Positions 51,640-60,235 of a DNA stretch of 64,000 nucleotides are shown in pieces. How positions within the stretch are numbered: the first letter of the stretch is position 1; the number at the start of each line of letters is the position of its first letter. The position numbers and the translations under genes were made by a program. Location of the stretch: contig NZ_JAUSWX010000001.1 in the NCBI RefSeq assembly GCF_030815405.1, positions 2,232,001 to 2,296,000 on the forward strand, in the 5' to 3' direction. Origin of the DNA: Agromyces albus (GTDB lineage: Bacteria; Actinomycetota; Actinomycetes; Actinomycetales; Microbacteriaceae). The notes under the pieces are model-generated. The model was given only the letters and a program-made list of their open reading frames with translations. It had not been told where the DNA came from and ran no database searches.

Positions 51640-52944
51640 CTATGCGCCGAGCGCCTCGGCCTCGTCGTCGGCCTCTTCGGCCTCGACCTCGAACTCGTCG
51701 ATCTCGGGCTCCCCGGCGTGGATGGCGGCGAAGCGCGCCCACTCGTCCATGAGGTGGTCGACGGCGTCGTGGAATCGCGCAGTCGTCGCCCCGGGGGTGG
51801 TGTCGCCGAAGTAGCGTTCGACCCAGACGCCGAGTCGTGCGAGTGCCCCCGCGTCGTGGGTGACCTCGTCGACGCGCGCGACCATCGCTTCGGCATCCGT
51901 CGCCTCGAGCCACTCGCAGGCCTGCAGGTACCCGCCCGTGTCGACCTGCGCCTCGGGATTGGCCGGGCGGGTGATCAGCAGGGGCTTGCCTGCCGCCAGC
52001 CGGTCGTAGACCATCGCCGAGATGTCGACGATCGCGACGTCGGGCGCGGCGAGCTGCCAGCCGAGCTCAGGACCGTTGTCGTAGATGTGGTGGGCGCTCG
52101 GGTCGGCGGCGTTGGCCGCGGCGAGCGCCGCGATGATCGCACGGTTGGCGGCCCCGTACTCGGCGTCGACGACTCCGGAGCGCGGATGGGGTCGATAGAT
52201 CACCCGGTGCCGCCCCGTCGCGAGCAGGCCGCGCACGAGATCGACGCCGTGCGAGGCGATCGAGCCGTAGGCGGCGGCCCCGCGGTCGCCCTCCCACGTC
52301 GGGGCGTAGAGCACGACCTCGCGCCCATCGGACGGATACGGCAGCGGAGACCCGTCGAGGTAGTGATCGGCCTGCGGGCGGCCGATGGGGATGGCCCGCT
52401 TGTCGAAGTCGTAGTCCCACAGCACCTTCTCGAGCCGTGCCCGTGCGGCATCGCCCGCGATCAGCGCGTAGTCGTAGGCCTTGAACTGGTTCGTGGTCAT
52501 GTACATCTTGTCGGACTCGCCGTGGTTGATGAACACATGCCAGCGGCGTCCGTAGCGCATCATCTGGAAGTTCTTCGCGTTCTGGTTCACGTAGAACACC
52601 ACGTGGAGGTCTTGCTCGTGGATGACGTGCTCGAGGTCGACGACGCGGCGCACGTAGGCGACGGGCAGCGGCGCCTCGTCGAGCAACTGCAGGGCGGAAC
52701 CCGAGGCGCGGCTGAGGATGAGCACCGGATGCCGCTTCGAGAGCTCGAGGAGCGGCTTGTACCACTGCCTCAGCTGGTAGAGGTTGACCCTGCCGTCGGC
52801 GAAGTAGACACCGACGCGGTAGTGGTGCGGTTCGAGCGGCGGGCGCTCGGCGAGCCGCTTCGCGAGCGTTCGCCGCGCACTCCGCGCCCACATGACGTCT
52901 TTCGCCAGCTTGATTGCGCGCCGCGCGTCTCTCATCAGTGCCAC
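51640..52944 (-). CDS. CDP-glycerol:poly(glycerophosphate) glycerophosphotransferase-like (TagF family)
   Basis: 434 residues from a GTG at 52944 (ATG at 52935 also possible). The Glyphos_transf fold is seen in HVFINHGESDKMYMTTNQFK (about 136-155), VVLYAPTWEGDRG, VIYRPHPRSGVVDAEYG and VAIVDISAMVYDRLAAGKPL followed by LITRPANP. These include the His of INHGES and the RPHP motif of TagF/TagB. It would transfer polyol phosphate units onto a wall polymer. The extreme C-terminal 20 residues are acidic and low complexity. It matches the TagGH-like exporter in this cluster. Confidence 0.85.
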   Translation of the reverse strand: MALMRDARRAIKLAKDVMWARSARRTLAKRLAERPPLEPHHYRVGVYFADGRVNLYQLRQWYKPLLELSKRHPVLILSRASGSALQLLDEAPLPVAYVRRVVDLEHVIHEQDLHVVFYVNQNAKNFQMMRYGRRWHVFINHGESDKMYMTTNQFKAYDYALIAGDAARARLEKVLWDYDFDKRAIPIGRPQADHYLDGSPLPYPSDGREVVLYAPTWEGDRGAAAYGSIASHGVDLVRGLLATGRHRVIYRPHPRSGVVDAEYGAANRAIIAALAAANAADPSAHHIYDNGPELGWQLAAPDVAIVDISAMVYDRLAAGKPLLITRPANPEAQVDTGGYLQACEWLEATDAEAMVARVDEVTHDAGALARLGVWVERYFGDTTPGATTARFHDAVDHLMDEWARFAAIHAGEPEIDEFEVEAEEADDEAEALGA

Positions 52945-53031
52945 GGGTCCAAGGGTAGCGAGGGCCGACTGGACGGATGCCGCGAGCCCTCGTTCGCGGG
53001 GGTACCGAAAGGGGATCGTTACCGTGGCGGC

Positions 53032-53958
53032 TCAGACGAGCGGCGGGCGACCGGCGATCGTCATCCGCCAGACCGTGCGCCATGAGAGCGGACGGCGCTC
53101 CCCCGGATGCTCCCGCCAGCCGGCACGCCATCCCGCGAACCACGCCGAGAGCGCAGCAGGATTGCGCAGCCAGCGCAGCACCTGGATCGCGGTCCACGAG
53201 CCGACGTAGAGCGGCACGAGGATCGCCGGGAGGTTGCGACGGGCGAGCCAGACCCGGTTGCGGGCGTTCAGCCGGTAGTAGTAGGTGTGCCGGGCTGGGT
53301 CGATCACGGGGTGCGCCGCCTCGAGGTCGCCCGCGTACCACGCGATGTGGCCCGTGTCCCACACGCGCCAGGCGAGCTCGATGCCCTCGTGCGCGTAGAA
53401 GAACGGGTCGGCCCACCCGCCGGTCTGATCGAAGACGGCGCGCGGCAGCAGCACCGCTCCCTCCCAGCACGAGAAGACGTTGCCCGAGTGCGTGGGGTCG
53501 CCCTTGCGGATGCGCGGGATCCAGCGGCGTGGCGACACGAGACCGGTGGGGTCGACGACGCGCGGCTGGATGAGGCCGAGCTCGGGGCGCTCGGCGAGCA
53601 TGCGGCATCCGTCTCGCAGGAAGCGAACGCTCGGCAGGAACGCGTCGTCGTCGAGAAAGAACAGCACCTCGCCCGAGATGAGCGGCACGCCGCGGTTGCG
53701 ACCGGCCGGGATGCCGAGGTTCTCAGGCAGGTGCAGGGTCTTCACCCCGGCCGGCAACGGCGGCTCTGCCGAGGCGGGGTCCCACCCGTTGCCGACGCAG
53801 ACGACATCGGTGACGACGCCCTCCTGGTCGAGGATGCTCCGGATGCCGCGCGCGAGGTCGTCGGGCCGGGTGCCTTGCGTGAGCACCACCACGCCGACGT
53901 GCGGCAGCGTCTGTGCCGCCGCGTTCGACCGCGCGTTCGCGCCGTCAGGAACGGACAC
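53032..53958 (-). CDS. Glycosyltransferase family 2
   Basis: 308 residues from a GTG at 53958, overlapping the CDP-alcohol transferase stop by 14 bp. GT-A fold: VGVVVLTQGTRPDDLARGIR (about 22-41), NLGIPAGRNRGV and the VLFFLDDDAF metal site, then RDGCRMLAERPELGLIQPRV and the WADPFFYAHEGIELAWRVWD base-like segment. The C-terminal half may carry one membrane-associated segment. It transfers a sugar to a lipid-linked or wall acceptor. It is part of a run with the CDP-alcohol transferase and another GT2. Confidence 0.83.
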   Translation of the reverse strand: MSVPDGANARSNAAAQTLPHVGVVVLTQGTRPDDLARGIRSILDQEGVVTDVVCVGNGWDPASAEPPLPAGVKTLHLPENLGIPAGRNRGVPLISGEVLFFLDDDAFLPSVRFLRDGCRMLAERPELGLIQPRVVDPTGLVSPRRWIPRIRKGDPTHSGNVFSCWEGAVLLPRAVFDQTGGWADPFFYAHEGIELAWRVWDTGHIAWYAGDLEAAHPVIDPARHTYYYRLNARNRVWLARRNLPAILVPLYVGSWTAIQVLRWLRNPAALSAWFAGWRAGWREHPGERRPLSWRTVWRMTIAGRPPLV

Positions 53959-54757
53959 GACGCGAGGCCATGATCGCCACGAAGTGCCCGAACACCGAGA
54001 CGAAGGCAAGGGGCAGGAGCGCCGCGACGACGATGCGGTCGATGAGGGGCTCGCCGAAGACGAGGCCGACGAGCGCGGCGGCGAACGCGATGAGCGTGAG
54101 CTCGACCGAGTGGTAGAGGCGGTGGAACGGCAGGAAGCGCGCGGCCTTGCGGAGCTTGGCGATGAGCCCCCCGCGCGGCGCGGTCTCACCGGGGGTGTCG
54201 GCGAGCTTCGCGAGCCCCGCGTTCGCGCGTGCCACGTGCACCATGTCATTGAGCGCCTTGTTCAGCACGATGATGAGGGCGAGCACGGCGCCGACCGTGG
54301 TCCAGAGGAAGTCGGCGGGGAACTCGAGCGGGTATGCCGCCGCCCGGATGCCGAGCGCGATCGGGATGAGGGCCTCGGTCGTGTAGTGCCCGACCTTGTC
54401 GAGGAACACCCCGGCCGGCGACGACGTGCGACGCCAGCGCGCGACCTCGCCGTCGCAGCAGTCGACGAGCATCTGCAGCTGGCCGAGCACGACCGCGAGC
54501 AGTGCGCCCCAGATGCCCGGAATGAGCAGCGCGGCCGCGGTCGACCACCCGACCAGGATCATGAGTCCCGTCACGCCATTCGCCGAGATCGACGTCTTCA
54601 GGAGCAGCCAGGTGAGGTACGGCGAGAACTGACGGAGGTAGAGCGACGCCGTCCAGTGCTCGGCATTGCGGCGACTGCGCACCTCGGGCGGCTGGGTGAC
54701 GGCGCGGAGCTCTGCGATGCTCGAGGGCCTGGCGGAACCCGATCTGGCTTGGGACAT
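53945..54757 (-). CDS. CDP-alcohol phosphatidyltransferase-family enzyme
   Basis: 270 residues, about six membrane helices. The CDP-OH-P motif reads DCCDGEVARWRRTSSPAGVF followed by LDKVGHY: D99, D102-G103, A106-R107, eight spacers, G116, D120 and then His124 where the consensus has the fourth Asp. That last residue is the usual catalytic base, so the substitution is notable, though it may be a trait of this subfamily. It transfers phosphatidyl or phospho-alcohol groups from a CDP donor. It overlaps the GT2 gene downstream and lies 5 bp from the GT2 upstream. Confidence 0.82.
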   Translation of the reverse strand: MSQARSGSARPSSIAELRAVTQPPEVRSRRNAEHWTASLYLRQFSPYLTWLLLKTSISANGVTGLMILVGWSTAAALLIPGIWGALLAVVLGQLQMLVDCCDGEVARWRRTSSPAGVFLDKVGHYTTEALIPIALGIRAAAYPLEFPADFLWTTVGAVLALIIVLNKALNDMVHVARANAGLAKLADTPGETAPRGGLIAKLRKAARFLPFHRLYHSVELTLIAFAAALVGLVFGEPLIDRIVVAALLPLAFVSVFGHFVAIMASRRVRS

Positions 54758-54762
54758 CCGCT

Positions 54763-55818
54763 TCACCTTCCCGTGTGCTTTGCGATGTTGCTCGTCAGCG
54801 AGAGATAGCCGAGCACGAAGCCGAGCCCCCACGAGACGTGGATGCAGGGCAACACTATGAGAAACCACGCGGCGGTGGCTGCGCCACGCCCGCGGGCGTA
54901 GGCGATCGTCGCGACGACGACGAAGAGCAGGTAGACGAGCGGCACGGCGAATCCGGCGAGCAGCCACGGCGCCCCGCCGGCGGAGGCCTGCACGATGCCG
55001 ACGACGCCGACGACCAGTCCGAGGACGACGCCGAGCACCATGACCGGGGGCACGAAGTACCGGATGCCGTTGGCCGCTGGGAAACGACGCGCGAGCTCTC
55101 CACGCCAGAGGCCGGTCGAGAACATCTGGCGCCCGAGCCGCTCGAGGCTCGACCGGGGACGGTAGGTGACGCTGAGGCGGGGCGTGAACCAGACGGTGCC
55201 GCCCGTCTCGCGGAGGCGGCGATTCAGTTCCCAGTCCTGGCCGCGCTTGATGCCCTCGTCGAAGAGGCCGACGCGACGGAGCGCCGCGGTTCGGAAGACG
55301 CCGAGGTACACGGTCTCAGCGGGACCCTCGTGCCCTCCGACGTGCCATGGCGTGCCGCCGAGGCCGACCTTCGTGCCGTAGGCGATCGCGACCGCCCGCT
55401 CGAACGGCGTCTCGCCATGCGCGGCCATGATGCCGCCGACGTTGTCGGCTCCCGTGCGTTCGAGCACCTCGACGGCCACCCGGGCGTAGTCGACGGGCAG
55501 CATCGAGTGGGCGTCGACGCGTACGACGACAGGGTAGCGCGCGGCCCGGATGCCGATGTTCAGGCCTGCCGGGGTCGAGCCCACCTCGTTCTCGAGAACC
55601 CGCACGCGTTCGTCGCGCGAGGCGAGGTCGGCGACGAGCCCTGCCGTGCCGTCGATCGACGGGCCGAGTGCGATGAGCACCTCGACGGGGCCCTCGTAGT
55701 CTTGCGCGAGGATCGACTCCACCGCCGCCCGCACGTGCGATGCGTCGTTCAGCACCGGCATGACGTAGGAGACGCCGAGGAGCGGCGATGTCGCCGCCTC
55801 AGGGTGTTGCTCGGGCAT
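54763..55818 (-). CDS. Glycosyltransferase family 2 with C-terminal membrane helices
   Basis: 351 residues from ATG 55818 (GTG 55827 possible). N-terminal GT-A: GVSYVMPVLNDASHVRAAVE (about 15-34), VVVRVDAHSMLPVDYARVAV with the metal-site Asp, and GVFRTAALRRVGLFDEGIKR, GQDWELNRRLRETGGTVWFT (acceptor/base region). Three to four C-terminal helices (about 250-345) anchor it in the membrane. It resembles succinoglycan-type GT2 enzymes. It heads the three-gene run reading leftward to 53032. Confidence 0.85.
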   Translation of the reverse strand: MPEQHPEAATSPLLGVSYVMPVLNDASHVRAAVESILAQDYEGPVEVLIALGPSIDGTAGLVADLASRDERVRVLENEVGSTPAGLNIGIRAARYPVVVRVDAHSMLPVDYARVAVEVLERTGADNVGGIMAAHGETPFERAVAIAYGTKVGLGGTPWHVGGHEGPAETVYLGVFRTAALRRVGLFDEGIKRGQDWELNRRLRETGGTVWFTPRLSVTYRPRSSLERLGRQMFSTGLWRGELARRFPAANGIRYFVPPVMVLGVVLGLVVGVVGIVQASAGGAPWLLAGFAVPLVYLLFVVVATIAYARGRGAATAAWFLIVLPCIHVSWGLGFVLGYLSLTSNIAKHTGR

Positions 55819-55886
55819 GTTCCTCACTCGCGCTGGGGTCGATCGAGCCTAGCAGCAGCCCCCGCGGCGGGCTTCGCAGGGCACGC

Positions 55887-55928
55887 GTGCGGCGGGGCCG
55901 GACCCCGTGGGATCCGGCCCCGCCGCAC
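55887..55928 (-). terminator. Strong GC hairpin after htrA
   Basis: A perfect 16-bp stem (GTGCGGCGGGGCCGGA / TCCGGCCCCGCCGCAC) with a 10-nt loop, 19 bp after the htrA stop and in front of the GT2 gene. It marks the end of the htrA transcript. Confidence 0.8.
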
Positions 55929-55947
55929 GGCAGATCTGCCGCTCAGA

Positions 55948-57576
55948 TCAGCCCTCGAACGTGCCGAGCGTGACCGACGCGGTGTGCGACTCGCCGCCCC
56001 GCAGGTAGGTGAGCTCGGCCTCGGCGCCGCCGGGCAGCGCCCGGACCTGCGCGGTGAGGTCGGTCTGGTCGGTGATCGGCACTCCGTTGAACTCGGTGAC
56101 GACGTCGCCCGCCTCGAGGCCCGCGTTCGCTGCCGCGCCCCCCGAGCTCACCTCGGAGATGAGTGCGCCGACGGTGGTGCTCTCGGCGTCGCTCTCGGCG
56201 GCGGTCACGGTGGCGCCGAGCAGGCCGTGCGTGGCCGAGCCGTTCTCGATGATCTCCTTCGCGACGCGCTCGGCGAGGTTCGAAGGAACGGCGAACCCGA
56301 CGCCGATGTTGCCGGCCTCGGTCTGTGCACCGCCGGCCGAGAGGATCGCGACGTTGACGCCGATGAGGTTGCCCTCGGAGTCGAGGAGCGCGCCGCCCGA
56401 GTTTCCGGGGTTGATGGCGGCATCCGTCTGGATGACCGGGATCGAGATCTGGCCCTGCTCCTGCTGCTGCGGCTGCTCGCCGCCTTCAGGAGCTTCGAAG
56501 TTCCAGAAGTCGAACGGGCTCTCGGAGCCGTCTTGGCCGCCGTCACCCTCGCCGCCATCGTCGGGCGTCGTCGGAGCAGCCGACGAGGCCACGTCGATGC
56601 TGCGATTGAGTGCGCTCACGATGCCGTTCGTCACGGTGCCCGCGAGGCCCATCGGAGCGCCGATCGCGATCGCCGTGTCGCCGACGTTGAGCTTGTCGGA
56701 GTCGGCGAACTTCAGCGGCGTGAGGTCTGAGGCATCCGCGAGCTTGATGACCGCGAGGTCGGACAGCGGATCGGTGCCCACGAGCTCGGCATCGAAGAGT
56801 CGCCCGTCGCTCGTCTTCACCTTGATCGCCGGGTCGGCGGTCGCGCCGTCGAGCGTGACCACGTGCGTGTTCGTGAGCACGAAGCCGTCGTCGGAGAGGA
56901 TGATGCCCGAACCGGTGCCGCCGCCCTGGCCGCTCGAGACCGAGATGGTCACGACGCTCTCGCTCGCCTTCGCGGCGACCGCGGTGATCTGGTTGACCGA
57001 ATCCGGGTCGTTCACGACGATGCTCTCGACACCGGCACTGTCGTTCGAGACCACGCCCTCGTTGTTCGAGATGAGGGCGGTGATGCCGGCGCCCGATGCG
57101 CCGCCGATGAGCGCGGCGGCCACGATTGCGGCGGCGACGCCGAGACCGACCCGACGCTGCTTCGGTGCCGCAGGAGCGCCCGTGGCGTTGGTGCCCTGCG
57201 CGGGCGCACCCGCGATCGGCATGGTGGGCTGGGTGTGCTGCGGATGCTGCGGGCCGCCGAACGCGGGCGGCACGTGGCCCGGCGCGTGCGCGCTGCCGGA
57301 GGGAGCGGTCGGCGCGCCGGGGGCGGCCGGCGAAGCGGGCGTGCCAGGCGAAGCGGGCGTGGCAGGCGAAGCGGGCGCTTGGGCTGAAGCTGAGCTCTCG
57401 TGGTGCGGCGCGCTGTACGGCTGGGGCTCCTGGCCGGGCTCGTAGACCGTGCCGGTGGCAGCCGGTGCGGTCGCGGGCTCGTGCTGCTCCGGTGCCGCGG
57501 ACTCCGATGCAGCGGGGGTCTCAGGGACGTCGCCGTCGCGGGGCTCCCCCGTGGCGCCGTTGGTGGTGTCGGTCAT
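55948..57576 (-). CDS. HtrA/DegP-type membrane-anchored serine protease with PDZ domain
   Basis: 542 residues. A long cytoplasmic N-terminal tail (1-142) rich in Pro/Ala/Thr, with repeats such as ASPATPASPGTPASP, one membrane helix (about 143-168), a trypsin-like domain with His238 (NTHVV), Asp273 (SDLAVIKL) and Ser393 (GNSGG), and a PDZ domain (about 460-540; GLEAGDVVTEFNGVPITDQT). Between strands of the protease domain it carries an acidic/Gln-rich insertion (about 328-378; PDDGGEGDGGQDGSE then QPQQQEQGQ) not seen in short HtrA proteins. It handles misfolded envelope proteins. Confidence 0.9.
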   Translation of the reverse strand: MTDTTNGATGEPRDGDVPETPAASESAAPEQHEPATAPAATGTVYEPGQEPQPYSAPHHESSASAQAPASPATPASPGTPASPAAPGAPTAPSGSAHAPGHVPPAFGGPQHPQHTQPTMPIAGAPAQGTNATGAPAAPKQRRVGLGVAAAIVAAALIGGASGAGITALISNNEGVVSNDSAGVESIVVNDPDSVNQITAVAAKASESVVTISVSSGQGGGTGSGIILSDDGFVLTNTHVVTLDGATADPAIKVKTSDGRLFDAELVGTDPLSDLAVIKLADASDLTPLKFADSDKLNVGDTAIAIGAPMGLAGTVTNGIVSALNRSIDVASSAAPTTPDDGGEGDGGQDGSESPFDFWNFEAPEGGEQPQQQEQGQISIPVIQTDAAINPGNSGGALLDSEGNLIGVNVAILSAGGAQTEAGNIGVGFAVPSNLAERVAKEIIENGSATHGLLGATVTAAESDAESTTVGALISEVSSGGAAANAGLEAGDVVTEFNGVPITDQTDLTAQVRALPGGAEAELTYLRGGESHTASVTLGTFEG

Positions 57577-57741
57577 GTCTGCTCCTTCCAAGCGCTGCCA
57601 GCCTCCCGCCGCAAGCTGTGTGCCAGATCGGCGGAGTCTGTGATCCTGCTATCGACGAGCAGTGATTCATCTCAACGCGGAGCGGCCTCAACGCTCGCCC
57701 TGCGACAGCGTACCGGCCCTACCCTGACGTACGGTGAGAGC

Positions 57742-58959
57742 GTGAGCGACTTCTCCCCCGCACCCGGTCTCCGTCCCTGGCAGCGCACCGCCGCCGGGGC
57801 AGGGCTGCTCGCCGCCGACGGCACGATCGCAGCCACGATCTTCGCCGAGATGAGCGCTCTCGCCGTGCGCACCGGCGCCATCAACCTCGGCCAGGGCTTC
57901 CCCGATGAAGACGGCCCGGCCGAAGTGCTCGACGCCGCCCGCCAGGCGATCAGCGACGGCGTGAACCAGTACCCGCCCGGCATCGGGGCTCCGGTGCTGC
58001 GCGAGGCGATCGCCGCGCACCAACGGCGCTTCTACGGCCTCGAGGTCGACGCGGCATCCGAGGTGCTCGTGACCGCCGGCGCGACCGAGGCGCTCGCCGC
58101 CACGATCCTCGCGCTCGTCGACACCGGTGACGAGGTCGTCACGTTCGAGCCGTACTACGACGCGTATGCGGCGCTCATCGCCCGGGCCGGAGGCGTGCAT
58201 CGCACCGTGCCGCTGCGCTTCCCCGGCTGGAGGCCGGATCCCGAGGAGCTCCGGGCCGCGATCACCGACCGCACGCGTCTCATCGTCGTCAACTCCCCGC
58301 ACAACCCGACCGGCACCGTGCTCGACGCCGATACCCTCGCGCTCGTCGTCGAGCTCGCCACGCGGCACGACGCGATCATCGTGACCGACGAGGTCTACGA
58401 GCACCTCACGTTCGGCGCGGCGCACACGCCCATCGCGACACTGCCCGGTGCACGCGAGCGCACCGTCTCGATCTCATCGGGTGGCAAGACGTTCAGCACC
58501 ACGGGCTGGAAGATCGGCTGGCTCACCGCGCCGGCCTCGCTCGTCACGAGCGTGCTCGCCGTGAAGCAGTACCTCACCTTCGTGAACGGCGCGCCATTCC
58601 AGCCGGCGATCGCCGTCGGCCTCGGCCTGCCCGATTCGTCATTCACGGATGCCGCCGCAGCCCTGCGCGGCAAGCGCGACGTGCTCGCCGCCGGCCTCAG
58701 CGCCGCCGGTTTCGACGTGTCGCTCCCAGAGGCCGGCTACTTCATCGTCGCGGATGCCGCGCAGCTCGGGCACGACGACGGCGCAGCGCTCTGCCGGCAG
58801 CTGCCGGAGCTGGCCGGAGTCGTCGGCGTGCCGGTGTCGGCGTTCGTGCACCCCGACCGCCAGGGCGCGTACCGCAGCCTCGTGCGGTTCGCATTCTGCA
58901 AGCGACTCGACGTGCTCGAGGAGGCGTCGGCCCGGCTCGCGGCGCTCAGCGCGGGCTGA
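57742..58959 (+). CDS. Class I/II aminotransferase (DapC/methionine-aminotransferase-like)
   Basis: 405 residues from a GTG at 57742. Fold type I PLP enzyme: INLGQGFPDEDGP (about 50-62), VTAGATEALAATILALVDTG (about 110-129), YYDAYAALIARAGGV, NSPHNPTGTVLDADTLALVV with the PLP-ring Asn, DEVYEHLTFG and SSGGKTFSTTGWKIGW with the Schiff-base Lys near 249. It resembles N-succinyldiaminopimelate or methionine aminotransferases. Its end overlaps the convergent nitrilase gene by 14 bp. Confidence 0.88.
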   Translation: MSDFSPAPGLRPWQRTAAGAGLLAADGTIAATIFAEMSALAVRTGAINLGQGFPDEDGPAEVLDAARQAISDGVNQYPPGIGAPVLREAIAAHQRRFYGLEVDAASEVLVTAGATEALAATILALVDTGDEVVTFEPYYDAYAALIARAGGVHRTVPLRFPGWRPDPEELRAAITDRTRLIVVNSPHNPTGTVLDADTLALVVELATRHDAIIVTDEVYEHLTFGAAHTPIATLPGARERTVSISSGGKTFSTTGWKIGWLTAPASLVTSVLAVKQYLTFVNGAPFQPAIAVGLGLPDSSFTDAAAALRGKRDVLAAGLSAAGFDVSLPEAGYFIVADAAQLGHDDGAALCRQLPELAGVVGVPVSAFVHPDRQGAYRSLVRFAFCKRLDVLEEASARLAALSAG

Positions 58960-59770
58960 CGCCGAATCGGCGCAGCTCGAGCGCCGGATTGATGCGTCGC
59001 ACGGCGTCGATGCGCTCACGCGAAACCCAGGCGATCGCGACATCCGTCGCCTCGCCGATCGTCGCGAGCTCGACGCCCATGGGGTCGACGATCATGCTGT
59101 TGCCTGCACCGATGGGCGGCGCGTGGTCGGCCGCGGCGACGTACATCGTGTTCTCGAGCGCGCGTGCCGTGGCGAGCAGGCGCCAGTGCGCCTCCTTCAG
59201 CGGCCCGCGCACCCACTCGGCGGGCATGCACACGACGTCGGCGCCCGCGTCGACGATGCGACGGGTGACCTCGGGGAAGCGCGCGTCGTAGCACGTCTGC
59301 AGGCCGAAGCGGAGGCCGCCCGCCTCGAAGAGCTCGGGTGCGCCGATGTCGCCCGGAGCGACCCAGTCGGACTCCCGCTGCCCGAAGGCGTCGTAGAGGT
59401 GGAGCTTGCGATAGCGCGCGACGACGCCGGCGCCGGGAGCGACGGCCACCACGGTGTTGGCGACGCGGCGCTCACCCTCGAGGCGCTCGATCATGCCGGC
59501 GACGAGATGCACGCCGAGCCGGTCGGCGAGCACCGTGAGCGCTTGCGTGAACGGGCCGCCGACGGGCTCGGATGCCTCGAGCCACTCCTCGCCCGCCTCG
59601 GGCGTGAAGTAGCTCGAATACTCGGGGAAGACGACGAGCCCGGCGCCACGGGATGCCGCGAGCTCGGCAAGCCGCGCGATCTCCGCGCGATTCGCAGCGG
59701 CGTCTGCTCCGGGCGCGAACTGCGCGACGGCGATCGCGAATGCGGAGCTCGGGGAGGTCGCTTCGGCCAT
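58946..59770 (-). CDS. Carbon-nitrogen hydrolase (nitrilase superfamily)
   Basis: 274 residues with the catalytic triad in order: Glu50 (VVFPEYSSYF), Lys122 (YRKLHLYDAFG) and Cys160 (LQTCYDARFPE). The remainder includes the CMPAEWVRGPLKEAHWRLLA block typical of Nit1/Nit2-like omega-amidases. It hydrolyses an amide or nitrile; the adjacent aminotransferase could make the alpha-keto-omega-amide that omega-amidase uses, but that is inference. Intact and normal in length. Confidence 0.87.
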   Translation of the reverse strand: MAEATSPSSAFAIAVAQFAPGADAAANRAEIARLAELAASRGAGLVVFPEYSSYFTPEAGEEWLEASEPVGGPFTQALTVLADRLGVHLVAGMIERLEGERRVANTVVAVAPGAGVVARYRKLHLYDAFGQRESDWVAPGDIGAPELFEAGGLRFGLQTCYDARFPEVTRRIVDAGADVVCMPAEWVRGPLKEAHWRLLATARALENTMYVAAADHAPPIGAGNSMIVDPMGVELATIGEATDVAIAWVSRERIDAVRRINPALELRRFGVSPR

Positions 59771-59882
59771 GTCGAAAGCGTAGTCGCGTCGGGCGCGCGG
59801 CGGTGCGGCATCCGCTCTCGGCGCGGTGAGGCTCGCCTGGGAACGGCCGTGAGGCTCGCTCCGGGGACCGCCCGGAAATGCA

Positions 59883-59917
59883 GAAGATCCCGGCCTCAGA
59901 ACGAGACCGGGATCTTC
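59883..59917. terminator. Hairpin next to tRNA-fMet
   Basis: GAAGATCCCGG and CCGGGATCTTC pair perfectly (11 bp, 13-nt loop), seven bases beyond the 3' end of the tRNA. On the plus strand the stem is followed by TTT. It is probably the terminator of the tRNA transcript. Confidence 0.7.
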
Positions 59918-59923
59918 TTTCGG

Positions 59924-59997
59924 TTGCGGGGGCAGGATTTGAACCTACGACCTCTGGGTTATGAGCCCAGCGAGCTACCGAACTGCTCCACCCCGCG
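59924..59997 (-). tRNA. Initiator tRNA-fMet (CAU)
   Basis: 74 nt on the minus strand. The acceptor stem has the C1/A72 mismatch special to initiators, and the anticodon stem holds three G-C pairs around CTCATAA with anticodon CAT. The T-arm GTTCAAATCC is intact, with T-stem and loop TAGGTTCAAATCCTG. The 3' end is AA followed by CCG, so no CCA is encoded. A terminator hairpin follows. Confidence 0.95.
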
Positions 59998-60139
59998 GCA
60001 CAAGAGATAACACTAGCATGCGTCTCGGCCACCGTCGAATCGAGGCCGCGGTCGCCTGCGGCACTCCGCACATCGCACCACAACGGACTGTTGATTTCAG
60101 CCATCCGCACCGGAATCGGTTGTCGGAAGCCCCCACTTT

Positions 60140-60179
60140 GTTAGGAACCCTTCCCAACTCGCTCGCTCGTTGGTACTGT
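60140..60179 (+). promoter_or_regulatory. Chitinase promoter with palindromic operator
   Basis: GTTAGGAA-CCC-TTCCCAAC (60140-60158) is a near-perfect inverted repeat (one mismatch). An extended -10, TGG-TACTGT (60171-60179), follows; the -35-like TTCCCA at 60151-60156 overlaps the palindrome. The start codon is at 60236. An AGGAA-N3-TTCC core is reminiscent of operators of ROK-type regulators of chitosan/chitin genes; the regulator is not in this window. Confidence 0.55.
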
Positions 60180-60235
60180 CCCCGAGACCGCTCCACTTCG
60201 TCGGGTGCCTGCCCGACACGACCGATAAGGATTCC

